From positions 186,001 to 250,000 of the forward strand of contig JAANYP010002658.1 in assembly GCA_020465985.1 (NCBI GenBank): a DNA stretch of 64,000 nt, read 5' to 3'. Below, one piece after another: positions 34,979 through 47,650 of the stretch (positions are counted from its first letter, which is position 1; every line of letters starts with the position of its first letter). Position numbers and translations under genes: made by a program. Under the pieces are notes generated by a model. The model had not been told where the DNA came from. It made no database searches and saw nothing but the letters and a program-made list of their open reading frames with translations. Source of the stretch: Centrapalus pauciflorus. Lineage: Eukaryota > Streptophyta > Magnoliopsida > Asterales > Asteraceae.

Positions 34979-37447
34979 TCAACTAGTAGACCCCGACCCT
35001 GACCCTGACACTGACCCTGAACCCCCTGGTCTTGGATACGATATTGGCTTGCTATCGTTGTGTTTTCGTATCGGTTCTCTTCTTGAACTGTCTGCGGCTT
35101 TTTGCAATTCTTGAAGCTGCTCCAATGCTTTTACTAACTCATCGGCAGTCGGCCTTTGCTTTGGTTCTTTCAAGAGGCATTTCATTGCAAGAATAGCGGC
35201 TTTCATTGCTACAGTTGGTGCATACTGCCCACTTATACGTGGGTCCATGATGTAAAGAATCCTTCGTTTGCTACTTAAGTAAGGCTTTGCAAACTCGACG
35301 AGTATTTGCTCACCGGCTGGACGATTCTTGTCGATGCTTCGCCTCCCTGTCAAGATTTCCAACAGAACCACCCCGAAACTGTATATGTCGCTTCTTGCAG
35401 TTAAGTGACCTTCAAAACATGCATCGTGTAGAGTATGTTAGAATTAGACTAACCGGACAAAATGCAATCGATTCACACATTCCAATGACAAAATGAGACC
35501 ATGGTAAAGCAAGATTTTTCATCATGGGCTAAAAGATGATGGCTGTCAACCCACTTAATGTTCAAGAAGCTTACCCGTGGCCATATATTCGGGAGCTGCA
35601 TATCCGTAAGTACCCATAACCCTTGTCGAGACATGACTTTTCCCGTCTACAGGTCCATCCTTTGCCAACCCGAAATCAGAAAGTTTCGCATTGTAATTCT
35701 GAGAGTAATCACAATCGAAATTAGTAAAAAGATAAAAAAGTAAAATGCTGCTAATGAAGTACAAGATTTGTTTGAAAAGATATAAATCTGAGAAACATAC
35801 AGAATCAATCAAGATATTTGAAGTCTTAAAATCACGATATATCACTTTGGCTTCCGGGCTGTGAAGGTATGCAAGACCCTTTGCAGCCCCAAGAGCAACC
35901 TTAATCCGCAGGTTCCAAGATAGAGGTTGAAAGTAAGAACTCCCTGTTATAAAGATTGATTCACAATGTAAGTTAATTAGTAAATAAACCAATAACAATA
36001 TTCAAATGATCAAATTTCATGGCAAGAACTCACTTCGGAATAAATGGTTTTCCAGGCTGCCTCGAGGCATGAACTCGTATACTAGGAGTCTATGATCATC
36101 CTCTAAGCAGTAACCAATTAACTTTACAAGATTAGGATGATTTAGCAGCCCTAAATAATTAATTTCAGCCTGCAATAGGGTCAAAAATAACAACCAACTT
36201 AACCACGGTACAAATATCTTGCAAAAATGACTTCAATTCAATAATTGAAATAACAAAGATCGAAAAAAATCCATGCTTACCAACCACTCTTGGTGGCCTT
36301 GAAGACCTTCTTGGTTTAGCCTTTTTACAGCAATTACAGTGCCAGTACCAGGCTTGGCAGCAGCAAGAGATTGCTCGTCTATCCACCCCTTAAAAACCGA
36401 ACCGAAACCACCTTCTCCAAGAACACTATCAGGCCGAAAATTTCTAGTAGCCAATTTAAGTACATTATAACTAAAGGGCTTCAAATCTCCCGACTGTAAA
36501 ATCTCGGTCTGGCTCCTGGGGCTCCGAGGGCTAGGTGGTACCGATGCAGATGTAACCTTACCTGTTGAACACATCAAAAAGACCATAGTACCCTTAAATA
36601 TCTTGATCACTACTGTTATTGGTGCCCAACAATATACAACACACTGAACACAGTGTCATCGATATGATTCGAAATTTGACTTTACGAATTGCGAGTCATG
36701 TTGTTATGCTCTCTGGGGGTCCCTTGTTCCATATATATGGGATTACTTTTGAAAAGGTTATCAGTTTGTGATTGAATCAGATGCTCCTAAACATTAATTG
36801 CTTTTGAAGTAACTAACTACAAAACATCAACAATAGCACAAAGTTCATTATTTGGGAAAATTTTCACAAAGAAAATCACAAGTATCATGCTTTCCTGCTA
36901 AAAATGGAAAATTTCAAAAGAAATTAACTTTATCATGCTTAAAATCTACACCTATTCAGTGCAAACATAGATAGAAATAGTGATCCTACATGTGATTAGA
37001 GATCTATTTCTTTAATAAGCAAACAAAATCCCCTAAAAAGCAACACAAAATAGAGTTACTTGTAGTAGCTAAAATAAGGTTTGTTTTTAAGGCAAACATG
37101 CAAAAATTAACTCAAGATCATCAATAATAAAGTGAAACAAAAGCTGTGTGTACTTGTCATGTTCCTTTTACGGAAAACACACAGAAACTTAACTGGCTAT
37201 AAAGTGAAACAACAAAGGTTGTTTGTGTTTATGAATGCGTGTGATAAAGAAAGATCAATAAATTAAATTTCAAAGAACTTGAAGAAAAAAGTTGCTAAAG
37301 CAAAACTCTCTCCCTTTTTTGCTACAAGAATCAATATCAAGAGAATTACAAAAGCAAGTAAATCACGAGCAGATGCTATCATATCATATACTCACCATCA
37401 AGACGTGAACTTTCAATCTTCAATCCAACACTGAAACAAGAACCCAT
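34979..37447 (-). CDS. Receptor-like cytoplasmic kinase, RLCK-VII (PBL/APK1 type)
   Basis: Six minus-strand exons (37447-37396, 36561-36281, 36169-36034, 35943-35801, 35698-35575, 35409-34979) join at GT-AG sites to 388 aa. The start MGSC has Gly2 and Cys4, the N-myristoylation and palmitoylation pattern that tethers these kinases to the plasma membrane. Kinase motifs: GEGGFGSVFKG at 66-76, Lys97 in VIAVKRL, YRDFK with Asp194 (the family form of HRDLK), DFG from Asp212, and activation segment VSTRVMGTYGYAAPEY. The C-terminal tail is GS-rich (GSVSGSGSGS). RLCK-VII proteins relay signals from pattern-recognition receptors; substrate and receptor cannot be told from sequence. Exon 3, with NHPNLVKLIGYC and LLVYEFMPRGSLE, is too short for simple ORF detection. 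All catalytic residues are present. Confidence 0.95.
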
Positions 37448-37520
37448 CTTTATCTAATCTTTGATCTTCTTCTCCTTCTTGATACAAAGCACCAAAATGG
37501 AATCTCACCAATCTCCTAAA

Positions 37521-37523
<3 letters not shown>

Positions 37524-37574
<51 letters not shown>
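37524..37574. repeat. (GA)n microsatellite upstream of the kinase ATG
   Basis: About 25 GA units ((CT)n on the sense strand), starting 77 bp upstream of the kinase start codon. It is therefore probably in the 5' UTR or core promoter. CT-rich tracts are common in plant 5' leaders. Confidence 0.9.
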
Positions 37575-37578
<4 letters not shown>

Positions 37579-37619
37579 AGGGTTTGCTTTTCTTCCCTTA
37601 AAAGAAGCAAACAGTAATA

Positions 37620-38285
37620 AAAGAGCCAAACTTAAAAAACCTCACAGAGACATTAAATCAAACAGTTGGAAGGTGTGAACAAAAATAACGTAGTGCCCTA
37701 TGTACGTGTTAGAAAAAACATATAAAATTGTATAAATATATAAATAGAATATGTGAGTATGTGTTGAATAGTAGAAGTATGTACGTGTAAGCGGTTGGTT
37801 TTCACGAGAAGAAAGGCGATGATAAAAGGTTTGACTTGTCGCCATTAATTCTTCACTGCAACTTGCTCACCTTCCATCTCCCATTTTCCTCTAAAATTAA
37901 CCTAGCCCTTTTGTCTTTATTAATAGGGATTTCGGGAAAGGAATCTAGCCATGGATCGAGTTTGATTGATGATCTGATTAAATTAAAAACCGATTAATGA
38001 TTTATCAGAAAATCATCAGCATGACACACATTCAAGATGTAATAAGAGCCTCTTGCCCTCTTCATAAGATTCTAGCAATATTTTATGAACCCATTTGTTC
38101 TTTAATAATCTAAAATAATAATACTTAATTATTATAAATTATTTAAATGGTATTTGTTTTCGTAATTATATGATAGTAGTAAATTATTTATATTAATTTT
38201 ATTTTAGTTTATATTATCAAGTATCAAACTGTCTTCTTCAAAGACATGACAATAATTCATATTTCTAGTTCGTCAAAGGTAACCC
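37620..38285. other. Upstream region of the kinase gene
   Basis: No gene. It probably includes the kinase promoter; no specific element could be supported. Confidence 0.45.
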
Positions 38286-38292
38286 CTCTTTC

Positions 38293-39210
38293 TAGGACCG
38301 CAAATAAACCAAACAAACACAAACCGAGTTTATCCTTATATTCGTTCTTTTAACTTAGCCGAACAAATAAATAAACATGAACGTAACGTAAACGAACACG
38401 AGATTTCTATTTGTTTTCGTTTGTTAAGAGAATTTACTTGTTCTTGTTCTATAGGGGCGACTTTTAGGGTGTGCGGGAGGCTCGACCGCACAGGGCTCCC
38501 AATTTCGTAGGGCCTCACAGTCATAATAAAAATATAAATTTAGACCAATAAATTTTTTTTATATTTGACATTTATACGTTGTGCATCGAGGCGTTAAAAT
38601 AGAATTCATGTCAAATTCAGTTTGATAATTATTATTTATTTTAATTTTCTCATTAATCAGTTTTTTGTTATTCACGACTCTTACTTTACCTATTAAAATT
38701 AAGTTTCAAAATGATCAATGTACTATTTAAAATATTTAAGGGACTATCTTGTGATCACAAGCACAAGGCCTCCAAAATCCATGAGACGACCCTGTTTGTT
38801 CATTTATATTCGTTTATTCAATTAACACATATTTAATGCAAGCGAACTTAAATAAATGCAAACGGACATGTTTATGAAAAGAAAAAACATAACCATATAA
38901 TACTTCAACTATGTCAGTTTCAATTAAAACAAACCAAATTCAAGTATCTGATCTTTAACTTAAATATATTATAATTATAATTATAATTATTATTATATTA
39001 GGTTATTAACGAACAAACAGTCAAACATACACAATTGTAAATGAACGGATGTAAACGGCCCTCACAAACGTAAATGAACAAATGAGAATTATATTCATGT
39101 TTGTTCGTTTAATTAAACGAATAGAAAATGTGTTCATATTCGTTCGTTTAATAAATAAACAAACTTCATGTCAAACAATTCACTGAACGTTTAGTTCGTT
39201 TGTAGCCCTA
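38293..39210. mobile_element. hAT-like non-autonomous element
   Basis: Ends TAGGACCGCAAATAAAC and, inverted, TAGGGCTACAAACGAAC are hAT-type termini. Subterminal regions are rich in 'gttcgttt' and 'aaacgaac' words. Flanks 'ctcttt(c)' and 'ctcttt(t)' suggest a diverged target duplication. There is no transposase. A second element (38451-38795) is nested inside. Confidence 0.6.
38451..38795. mobile_element. Nested hAT-like element
   Basis: Ends ATAGGGGCGAC and inverted ACAGGGTCGTC, flanked by 'ttgttct' and 'ttgttca' (one mismatch). The inner ends ('gggcctc', 'aggcctccaaaat') resemble the element at 56693-57105. Non-coding. Confidence 0.5.
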
Positions 39211-40316
39211 CTCTTTTAAGATTTATAACGTAATAATAATTAATCAAAAATATATAAATCGCATAGCTTATGTTCAAAAAGATATATATTTTAAAATGTA
39301 TGATTGGTAGATCTGACGTGTCAATATCGAGTTATAGCTACAGACCACTCAACTCCTTACATCCCAATGTGGAATCCATGTAATTTTAATGATTTGTGAC
39401 ACCACAATCTTACCAATATCATAGATTATGTTTTTAATTAAATAATTATACATTTTAAAATTATTACTATTTTACTTTGAAACAAAAATCTCTTTGTCAA
39501 TATGTTTAACGTTTTGTATACAAAAATTATTTAATAATGTTTATATAAGCAGTTATTACTTTGCTTATTTAAATTTTAAACTTTTTTTTTGTGCTGTTGT
39601 TATAATTTGTTTTATTCAAATATATGATTTTTCCAAGAAAATAAAATACAAAGTTTTAACTGTTGTAATAAAGTCTTAGAAACTTGATAAAATGATAGAA
39701 AATTGATTAGGTTAAAATAATATTATTTTATTATTTTTATATTCTTTTATGATTAAACGTATTGAAATAAATTATTTATATTTCTTCATGATAAAGACAT
39801 GATAATTGATGAGAATCTCGAAATATTAAATAAAAGATATTTAAAGAATTAAATAATCATTCACGCATATTTTTTTTAATAGATATGTATAAAACAAAAT
39901 TATAATAATTTTTTCAAAATGAGCAATATCATAAATTTTGTGAATGGTAAAAATAGATCATAATTATATTTAAATTAACAATTAAAGATTACTTTTAAAA
40001 TTTCACACATAAACACACACCGAAACTATGTGAAACATGCATGTTCACATAACTGCACTCTTGTGAAATATGTTCACACTAGCACATTCACATAAATTTG
40101 TTCACGTTCATATAACTTTTAATATGTTCGAAAGTGTGAATGTTTGTAATTTTTTTCAAATAACATTATATTATTTGTATAAATGAATATGAAAATGAAA
40201 TTTATAAAAAAAAAAATCGTAACATGTTCATATCTCAAACCCGTATGTTCACAGATATTCACAATACTTCGCATTTTTTTAGTATTCACACAAACCATAT
40301 TCCACACACACGCATA
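39211..40316. other. AT-rich intergenic DNA
   Basis: No gene seen. 39995-40250 has repeated 'gttcaca' and 'gtgaaat' words like the interior of TIR element B, possibly a very old copy. Confidence 0.5.
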
Positions 40317-40562
40317 TCTATATTATATAAAATAAGAAAACCATTTGGAGTTTCTGGACCATTAGATGGAAAGAAATCAATGGTCCAGATTAATGTCAAC
40401 TCATAATTATTTATGAAATGTCTCTTATACCCTTAGTTAAAATCAATAATTATACCTATGTCATTTTATCTTTCTTTCCTAATTAAAATCAATATTTAAA
40501 AAATATATAAATAACCTTTTATCTTTCTTTCCTAATTTATCTCCTTACATTAATCACTTCAA
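40317..40562 (+). mobile_element. Helitron-like 5' end, second copy
   Basis: Starts TCTATATTATATAAAATAAG after an A. About 165 bp match the element at 5258 closely ('ggagtttctggacca', 'aatggtccagattaatg', 'tatgaaatgtctcttatac'). The 3' end was not found; a Mutator-like MITE interrupts the sequence at 40572. Confidence 0.55.
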
Positions 40563-40571
40563 TTTATTATA

Positions 40572-41131
40572 GGGAAAATGACATCAAATAGTTTTGAACT
40601 TTCGACTTTGTACACATTTATGTAGTGAACTTTTTTTGTGCACATTTGGTAGTCAAAGTTTTAAAATTGTTCCAATTTGGTAGTTGACATACCTTTTAAC
40701 CGGTTGATTCCGGTTTCAATGCCTACATGGACAATTTTTTAATGTCGTAGCTACCCGTTTTTTATATTATACTCGGTTTTATCTACATGGCAACCCGTTT
40801 TTTAGAATCACCATGGTTTATAACGGGTCTTTTTAAAAATGTCTTTATAAACCCGGGTGATTTCTTAATTTCATATGGCGTTATAAACCATGGTGATTCT
40901 AAAAAACGAGTTGCCATGTAGATAAACCGAGTATAGTATAAAAACGGGTAGTCATGTCATTAAAAATTTGTCCATGTAGGCATTGAAACCGGAAACAGCC
41001 GGTTAAAAGGTACGCCAACTACCAAATTGGAACAATTTTGAAACTTTGACTACCAAATGTGCACAAAAAAAAGTTCACTACATAAATGTGTACAAAGTCA
41101 AAAGTTCAAAGCTATTTGATGTCATTTTCCC
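40572..41131. mobile_element. Mutator-like fold-back MITE with perfect 9-bp target duplication
   Basis: A 560-bp element flanked by identical 'tttattata' (40563-40571 and 41132-41140). The termini GGGAAAATGACATCAAATAG are inverted repeats that extend almost to the centre (about 270 bp each). They include 'ccaatttggtagt' and 'aaccatggtgattct', so the element is nearly one long hairpin. The 9-bp duplication points to the Mutator superfamily. No coding. Confidence 0.85.
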
Positions 41132-41422
41132 TTTATTATATTAAAAACAATAAACCAATAGGTTGATAATAACTAAAACATATATATTGTCTTTAAAATT
41201 CGAAACATGATATAATAATTGTAATAATTTTGTATAATTTATATCTTAAAACAAAGATTTATTTATTAATATAACATAACTTTTTTAGTTAAATCATATT
41301 AAGAATAAGATGTTGATAAATTAGATACAATTATTCTTTCATATATTTCATATGTTTTCATTCATAAATATTCTACAAAAGTATTGATTTTAAAATTTAA
41401 ACTAATTTAGCAAATCTATATA

Positions 41423-41723
41423 TCTATAATAAATACTAATAAAAGAGTAACTTTACTCTTTTATTGTGAAGTTACGTGTCATCACTATGAATCGATACGT
41501 GACATTTATGGGTTTTAAAAATAATAAAGAAATTTAATTGAATTCTATCCAAATATAATATAATCTACTTTTAAATATAAATCAAATCAAACAAAATCTA
41601 ACACTTTACTAACTTATTAATTATAATATAATATAATAAAAGTTTAAAAAATATAAGCAAATAATTACTATTCATATATATTTATATAGTTTTGTTTTAA
41701 AATTTTATTATTTATATCTTTAC

Positions 41724-41769
<46 letters not shown>

Positions 41770-41799
41770 TATCCGCGTAATACGCAGGTAATAAACTAG
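41423..41799 (+). mobile_element. Non-autonomous Helitron, complete
   Basis: A 377-bp element: 5' TCTATAATAAATACTAATAA after an A; 3' hairpin CCGCGTAATACGCAGG, 'taataaa' and CTAG followed by T. The body aligns with the Helitron at 10324-10821 ('acgtgtcatcac', 'gaatcgatacgtg'). A (TA)n tract (41727-41763) lies just before the hairpin. Confidence 0.75.
41727..41763. repeat. (TA)n microsatellite inside a Helitron
   Basis: About 18 TA units in the 3' part of the Helitron, upstream of its hairpin. Confidence 0.9.
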
Positions 41800-41813
41800 T
41801 ATATATATAATAT

Positions 41814-42125
41814 GGTTCGAGAGAGTACCACCCATTATGCAGCGCACCAGAAGGTACCACCTTTAAAAAGAAAATTTTAAATTTTTTTTTCATAAACATG
41901 TTTTAATAGACATTATGAAGATTAAATGTAAATTTCATATGCATTCACATCTCCTAGTTTCTAAAAAATGATGTGAACACACACTTACAAAATTTTGATT
42001 ATTACAATGATGTGAAATTCACATATGATCTGTGTAGTGTTAATTAAAATATGTTGATGAAAAAAATTACTTTTAAGGGTGGTACCTTCTGGTGCGCTGC
42101 ATAATGAGTGGTACTCACTTGAACC
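41814..42125. mobile_element. TIR element family B, second copy
   Basis: A 312-bp element, inverted relative to the copy at 6889. It runs from GGTTCGAGAGAGTACCACC to the inverse of GGTTCAAGTGAGTACCAC, and both arms carry the 'GCAGCGCACCAGAAGGTACC' block. The left end abuts a short TA tract. Non-coding. Confidence 0.7.
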
Positions 42126-42502
42126 TTCTGGTGCGCTGCACACACACACACACACACACATATATATAAAAACTTTTTAAAACTTGTTTTTATAAACATG
42201 TTATAATTAACGTTATAAAGATAATATGTAATTTACGTACATTACATATTCTAACTCCTAATAATTGATGTGAAAATACACTTACATAAATTTATATATA
42301 TGTAAACGTACATTTATGTTTTTTTTTTTGAACGGCTGGTGTGGTGGTTATGCACTTAAATTGTGTGAATGTATGTGCAGGAAATTTGTATATTATTATT
42401 GTAATGTTAATTAAAACATGTTTATGAAAAAAATCAAATTTATTTTTTCGAGTGGTACCTTCTAATGCGCTGCATAATAGGTGGTGTGTATGTATGTTCA
42501 AG
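42126..42502. mobile_element. TIR element family B, diverged third copy
   Basis: Directly adjoins the previous copy, starting in 'ttctggtgcgctgca' followed by (CA)n and TA. It ends near 'ggtaccttctaatgcgctgc' and 'gttcaagtg'. The arms match the family but are more diverged, and the left terminus appears lost. Confidence 0.5.
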
Positions 42503-42902
42503 TGATTATCATTTATAATACAACGAATCAGAAATTCAGAATTAACACTTTTAAAAGTAATTTTTTATTTAGATTTATATAAGGGAAATGTAAGAGAAAT
42601 TTGAAAAGCATCAAAAGTCACGTTCACACCTAGCAAGTTTCATAGACGTATTTTTATTAATTATTTTATACTTATATCATTAATGATATTTGGGACGGTA
42701 TATATAAAATCCAAAATACAAAACAAATAATTACATAAAATCTAATTATTAATTTATTAAATAAAAGTATACCTTGAAACATTGACATCGTGTTTACGTT
42801 ATATAAAATTGATATATTCTTCGGAGTTCTCTTTCTTACAGCATGTTTTTTAAATTAAGTAATAATAATATATTTGTCTTTTTAAATATATATATAGATA
42901 GA

Positions 42903-44684
<1,782 letters not shown>

Positions 44685-44708
44685 TATATATATATATATA
44701 TATATATA

Positions 44709-44929
44709 GGGATGGGTTCAATGGAACTATGCACCTGAAAACTATGGAAACCTACGCCTACCGTCCGATTTGGTGCATTTCATGAAAAACGCGGTGACAT
44801 GATCGTAAATAAGGTGATGCATCACGCGGGAAAATTGATGCATCACGCGGGAAATTTGATGCATTTGTGGTGGTGCAGTGCGGTTTTCACAAGTTTTCAA
44901 GTGCATGATGGTTTTCCATTGAACCTCCC
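44709..44929. mobile_element. TIR element family E, copy in (TA)n
   Basis: A 221-bp element with ends GGGATGGGTTCAATGGAA and inverted TTCCATTGAACCTCCC, and 'gatgcatcacgcggg' twice. Sister of 34568-34763. It is flanked by 'tatatata' and 'tttatata'. Confidence 0.75.
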
Positions 44930-45867
44930 TTTATATATATTGTAGGTCCCGAGAGGTTCCCAAAGTATATAGCTTTAAGCTGTAGAGGGGGGGTGAATAC
45001 AGCAATTTAAAAACTACACACTATTTTCTCAATTTTGTATGTATTATCAACAATTTGTTAATTACAAACAAGCTTGAATGCGGAATAGTTCAAGCTGAGA
45101 TGACAGATACAACAGTATGTTTACTAGTCTAAGACAAACTCAAACTAGTATACAATGAATACACTCACTAAGAAGCACTCACTGGGTTTTCAATACTTTA
45201 AGGGAACAGCTTATGTAAAACAGCTTAGACACACATATACTGAATTACACATCAGACTTGCATGCATGAAAAGCACACTTGCACGTTCACTCTTGGTTTC
45301 AGCACTTAGCTTTCTTCACTCTTCTTTCTGTCCTTAGAAGCTTCCTTTTATACTCATTCAGAGGATCTAAGAGAAACATCTTCATTGGACGGAATGAAAA
45401 GGAGAAGTCTTGTTGAAAAGACAACATAACCTTTTCTACACTTTTCTGAAAAGCAGACTTGTCTTCACATGTGCAGAACTTTTGTCTTTTTACTTTGTCT
45501 ACTGTTGCATTGCCTTTAACTAATTTAGGAATGTCAACTTTGCGTCTTTCTTCCTTGTAAAGGTCTATTTTGATATAAGAAAAAGGTCTATCACCCTTTT
45601 TCAAATAACCTTTTGTCTTCATGTTACAGAACAGCTTGGGCAGGCTGAGCAGTTCTGTTTTCCACTTTGTCTTCGACTTTATAAACTGATCTTGTAGTAA
45701 AAAACAATACATGATGACTTGGAAACATATTCCATAAAGTGTTTAGCCTGTTCACAAATAACAGGTTCTGTTCACAAAGAACAGAACACTTTAAAATTGC
45801 CCAAGCTGCTCACCAGTATAGAGCAGCGTAGACAGTTTATGTCCAGCCTGTTCAGCAGACAGAGCAG

Positions 45868-47615
45868 TGTAACACCCATGATTCTCACACAAATGTCACG
45901 TCAATACAATACACAGGTGGCAATAACGCAATCATCTTATAAAGCACATGTCACGGGATTAGCGGAAAATACTGATAATTTAAAACTTTAATACAAAGTT
46001 AACACATCGCTGATCAAGTACAGAATACATATAACAACTCTAAAGTCTAGCATCAAAATACAGTCAGCATACACAACTCTAAACTGCCCGATCTCTACTT
46101 CGGCTGTTGGGGCTGTGACTGCGATCCCACAGTATGGCTGCCTGAGACACGGAAGACTCGAAAACATAAGCTGGACAGCTCGTGAGTACGCGAGGGTTAG
46201 ACACTGAAAGTAAGCACATAAAGCATACACAACACATATATCTCGTCACATATATGCAACTCGATGCATAACACATATCTCTGCTCAAAAGGGGACCACG
46301 TTCCCCAGCTAACAGGCCGCACACAGCAGCGGTTAGCTACTCAATAGGCACATGAGCGACCTGGCATATCACTGCCGTATATATACAGCCTCATAACTCG
46401 TGACTGGTTAGGGACAGTCAGCCTGCGCGATCACGTATCGCGGACACCTGCAACTCAAACATATATAGCACGTATAGGGTAGAATGAATCATACCTGCGC
46501 GCTAAGCTCGGTCTCATACACAACATATCACAACACATATACACGACTCATAAAAGTTTACGCGCGCTTTGTAAAAGACTCGAGTACTCACCGATACCCG
46601 AAAGCAATCGAAACCCGAACTCTCAATGCGGCTCGGCACGTGATCGGCTAGCACCTGAACACATCACGGGTCTCACATGTTATCACAAACTCGATAGCCA
46701 CGCAATTTAATCAAACATAACTCAATCCAACACAATTATCACAATTAAACTAATCCCGAAACATATTCCCGAACGGACAATCGATCCCCGAAACCCTTTT
46801 TCGGAACTCCTATCGAGACCCAAAATCCCAAATAATTCAATTCAATAATATTTCGAAGGGACTCGACCAAATAACGACTCAAAACTCTCTTTTATTGACC
46901 CTATTGAAATTTTCTGCAGATCAGAAAACGCGCCGTGCTTTTCCCATTTGCGCGCCGCGCTTTTGCCAGACAGCAGAATCTTGCCCTTCGAACTCCATAG
47001 CCGAACCAGGGGTTTTCAACCCCTCCAAACTCGATTTTCAGCAAGGAAAATACACAAGACTCATATGTAAACACCCCATATACTACAGAAACGATTTCCT
47101 CAATATAAAACATGAATAATCAAGAATTTAACCATTATAATCAACCCTTACCTCTTGGAAACCCAACAACACAAGGTGGTGAAGAAGATGATGAAGATGA
47201 TCAAAGGAAACACCAATTCCAGCACCCTAGCCAAATCAATTTCAGCTTCTTCTAGCTGGAGCTCCACACCCAAAATACACATACACCTTTAGGTTCTTTT
47301 TGTCTCAAATGGATAAGGAAGAAGAAGAAAAGGGGGCTCAACACACATATATACGTTTTATCCTTTTTCCGGTTCCGAACCCACTAAATCCGAACCCGAT
47401 ATCACTTTTTCACAAATTATATCATTAGAGCCCAATTAAATCCACGATCTCAAGGAAATAATTAATCCGCTAATTGTTAGCTCGGAGACACGTATCACTC
47501 AATTTTGACACGTTAAATTCACGAAACGGAATTTAATTGGACCAACGCAATAATATTAAAATAAATGAGCCAATAAATTAAATCCACGTACCAGGCTCAA
47601 ATCCGGGATGTTACA
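45868..47615 (-). repeat. 3' LTR of the gypsy element (element sense)
   Basis: 1748 bp, bounded by TG...CA and nearly identical to 52508-54256. Short open frames inside both LTRs are duplicated by the repeat and carry no domain. Confidence 0.93.
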
Positions 47616-47630
47616 AATCCTCTCCTCTTA
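47616..47630 (-). promoter_or_regulatory. Polypurine tract (plus-strand priming site)
   Basis: On the minus strand 'aagaggagaggatt' lies immediately before the TGTAACA of the 3' LTR, the expected place and composition for a PPT. Confidence 0.8.
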
Positions 47631-47650
47631 AAAAGATTCCGTCCCGGAAT

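Noticed and set aside
45299..45712. 137-codon Lys-rich open frame on the minus strand
   Set aside because: It lies in the TG...CA repeat, has no recognisable domain and no splice or start context that supports a gene.
46079..46324. 81-codon open frame repeated at 52719-52964
   Set aside because: The two are the same position in the two LTRs; they carry no domain and duplicate because the LTRs do.
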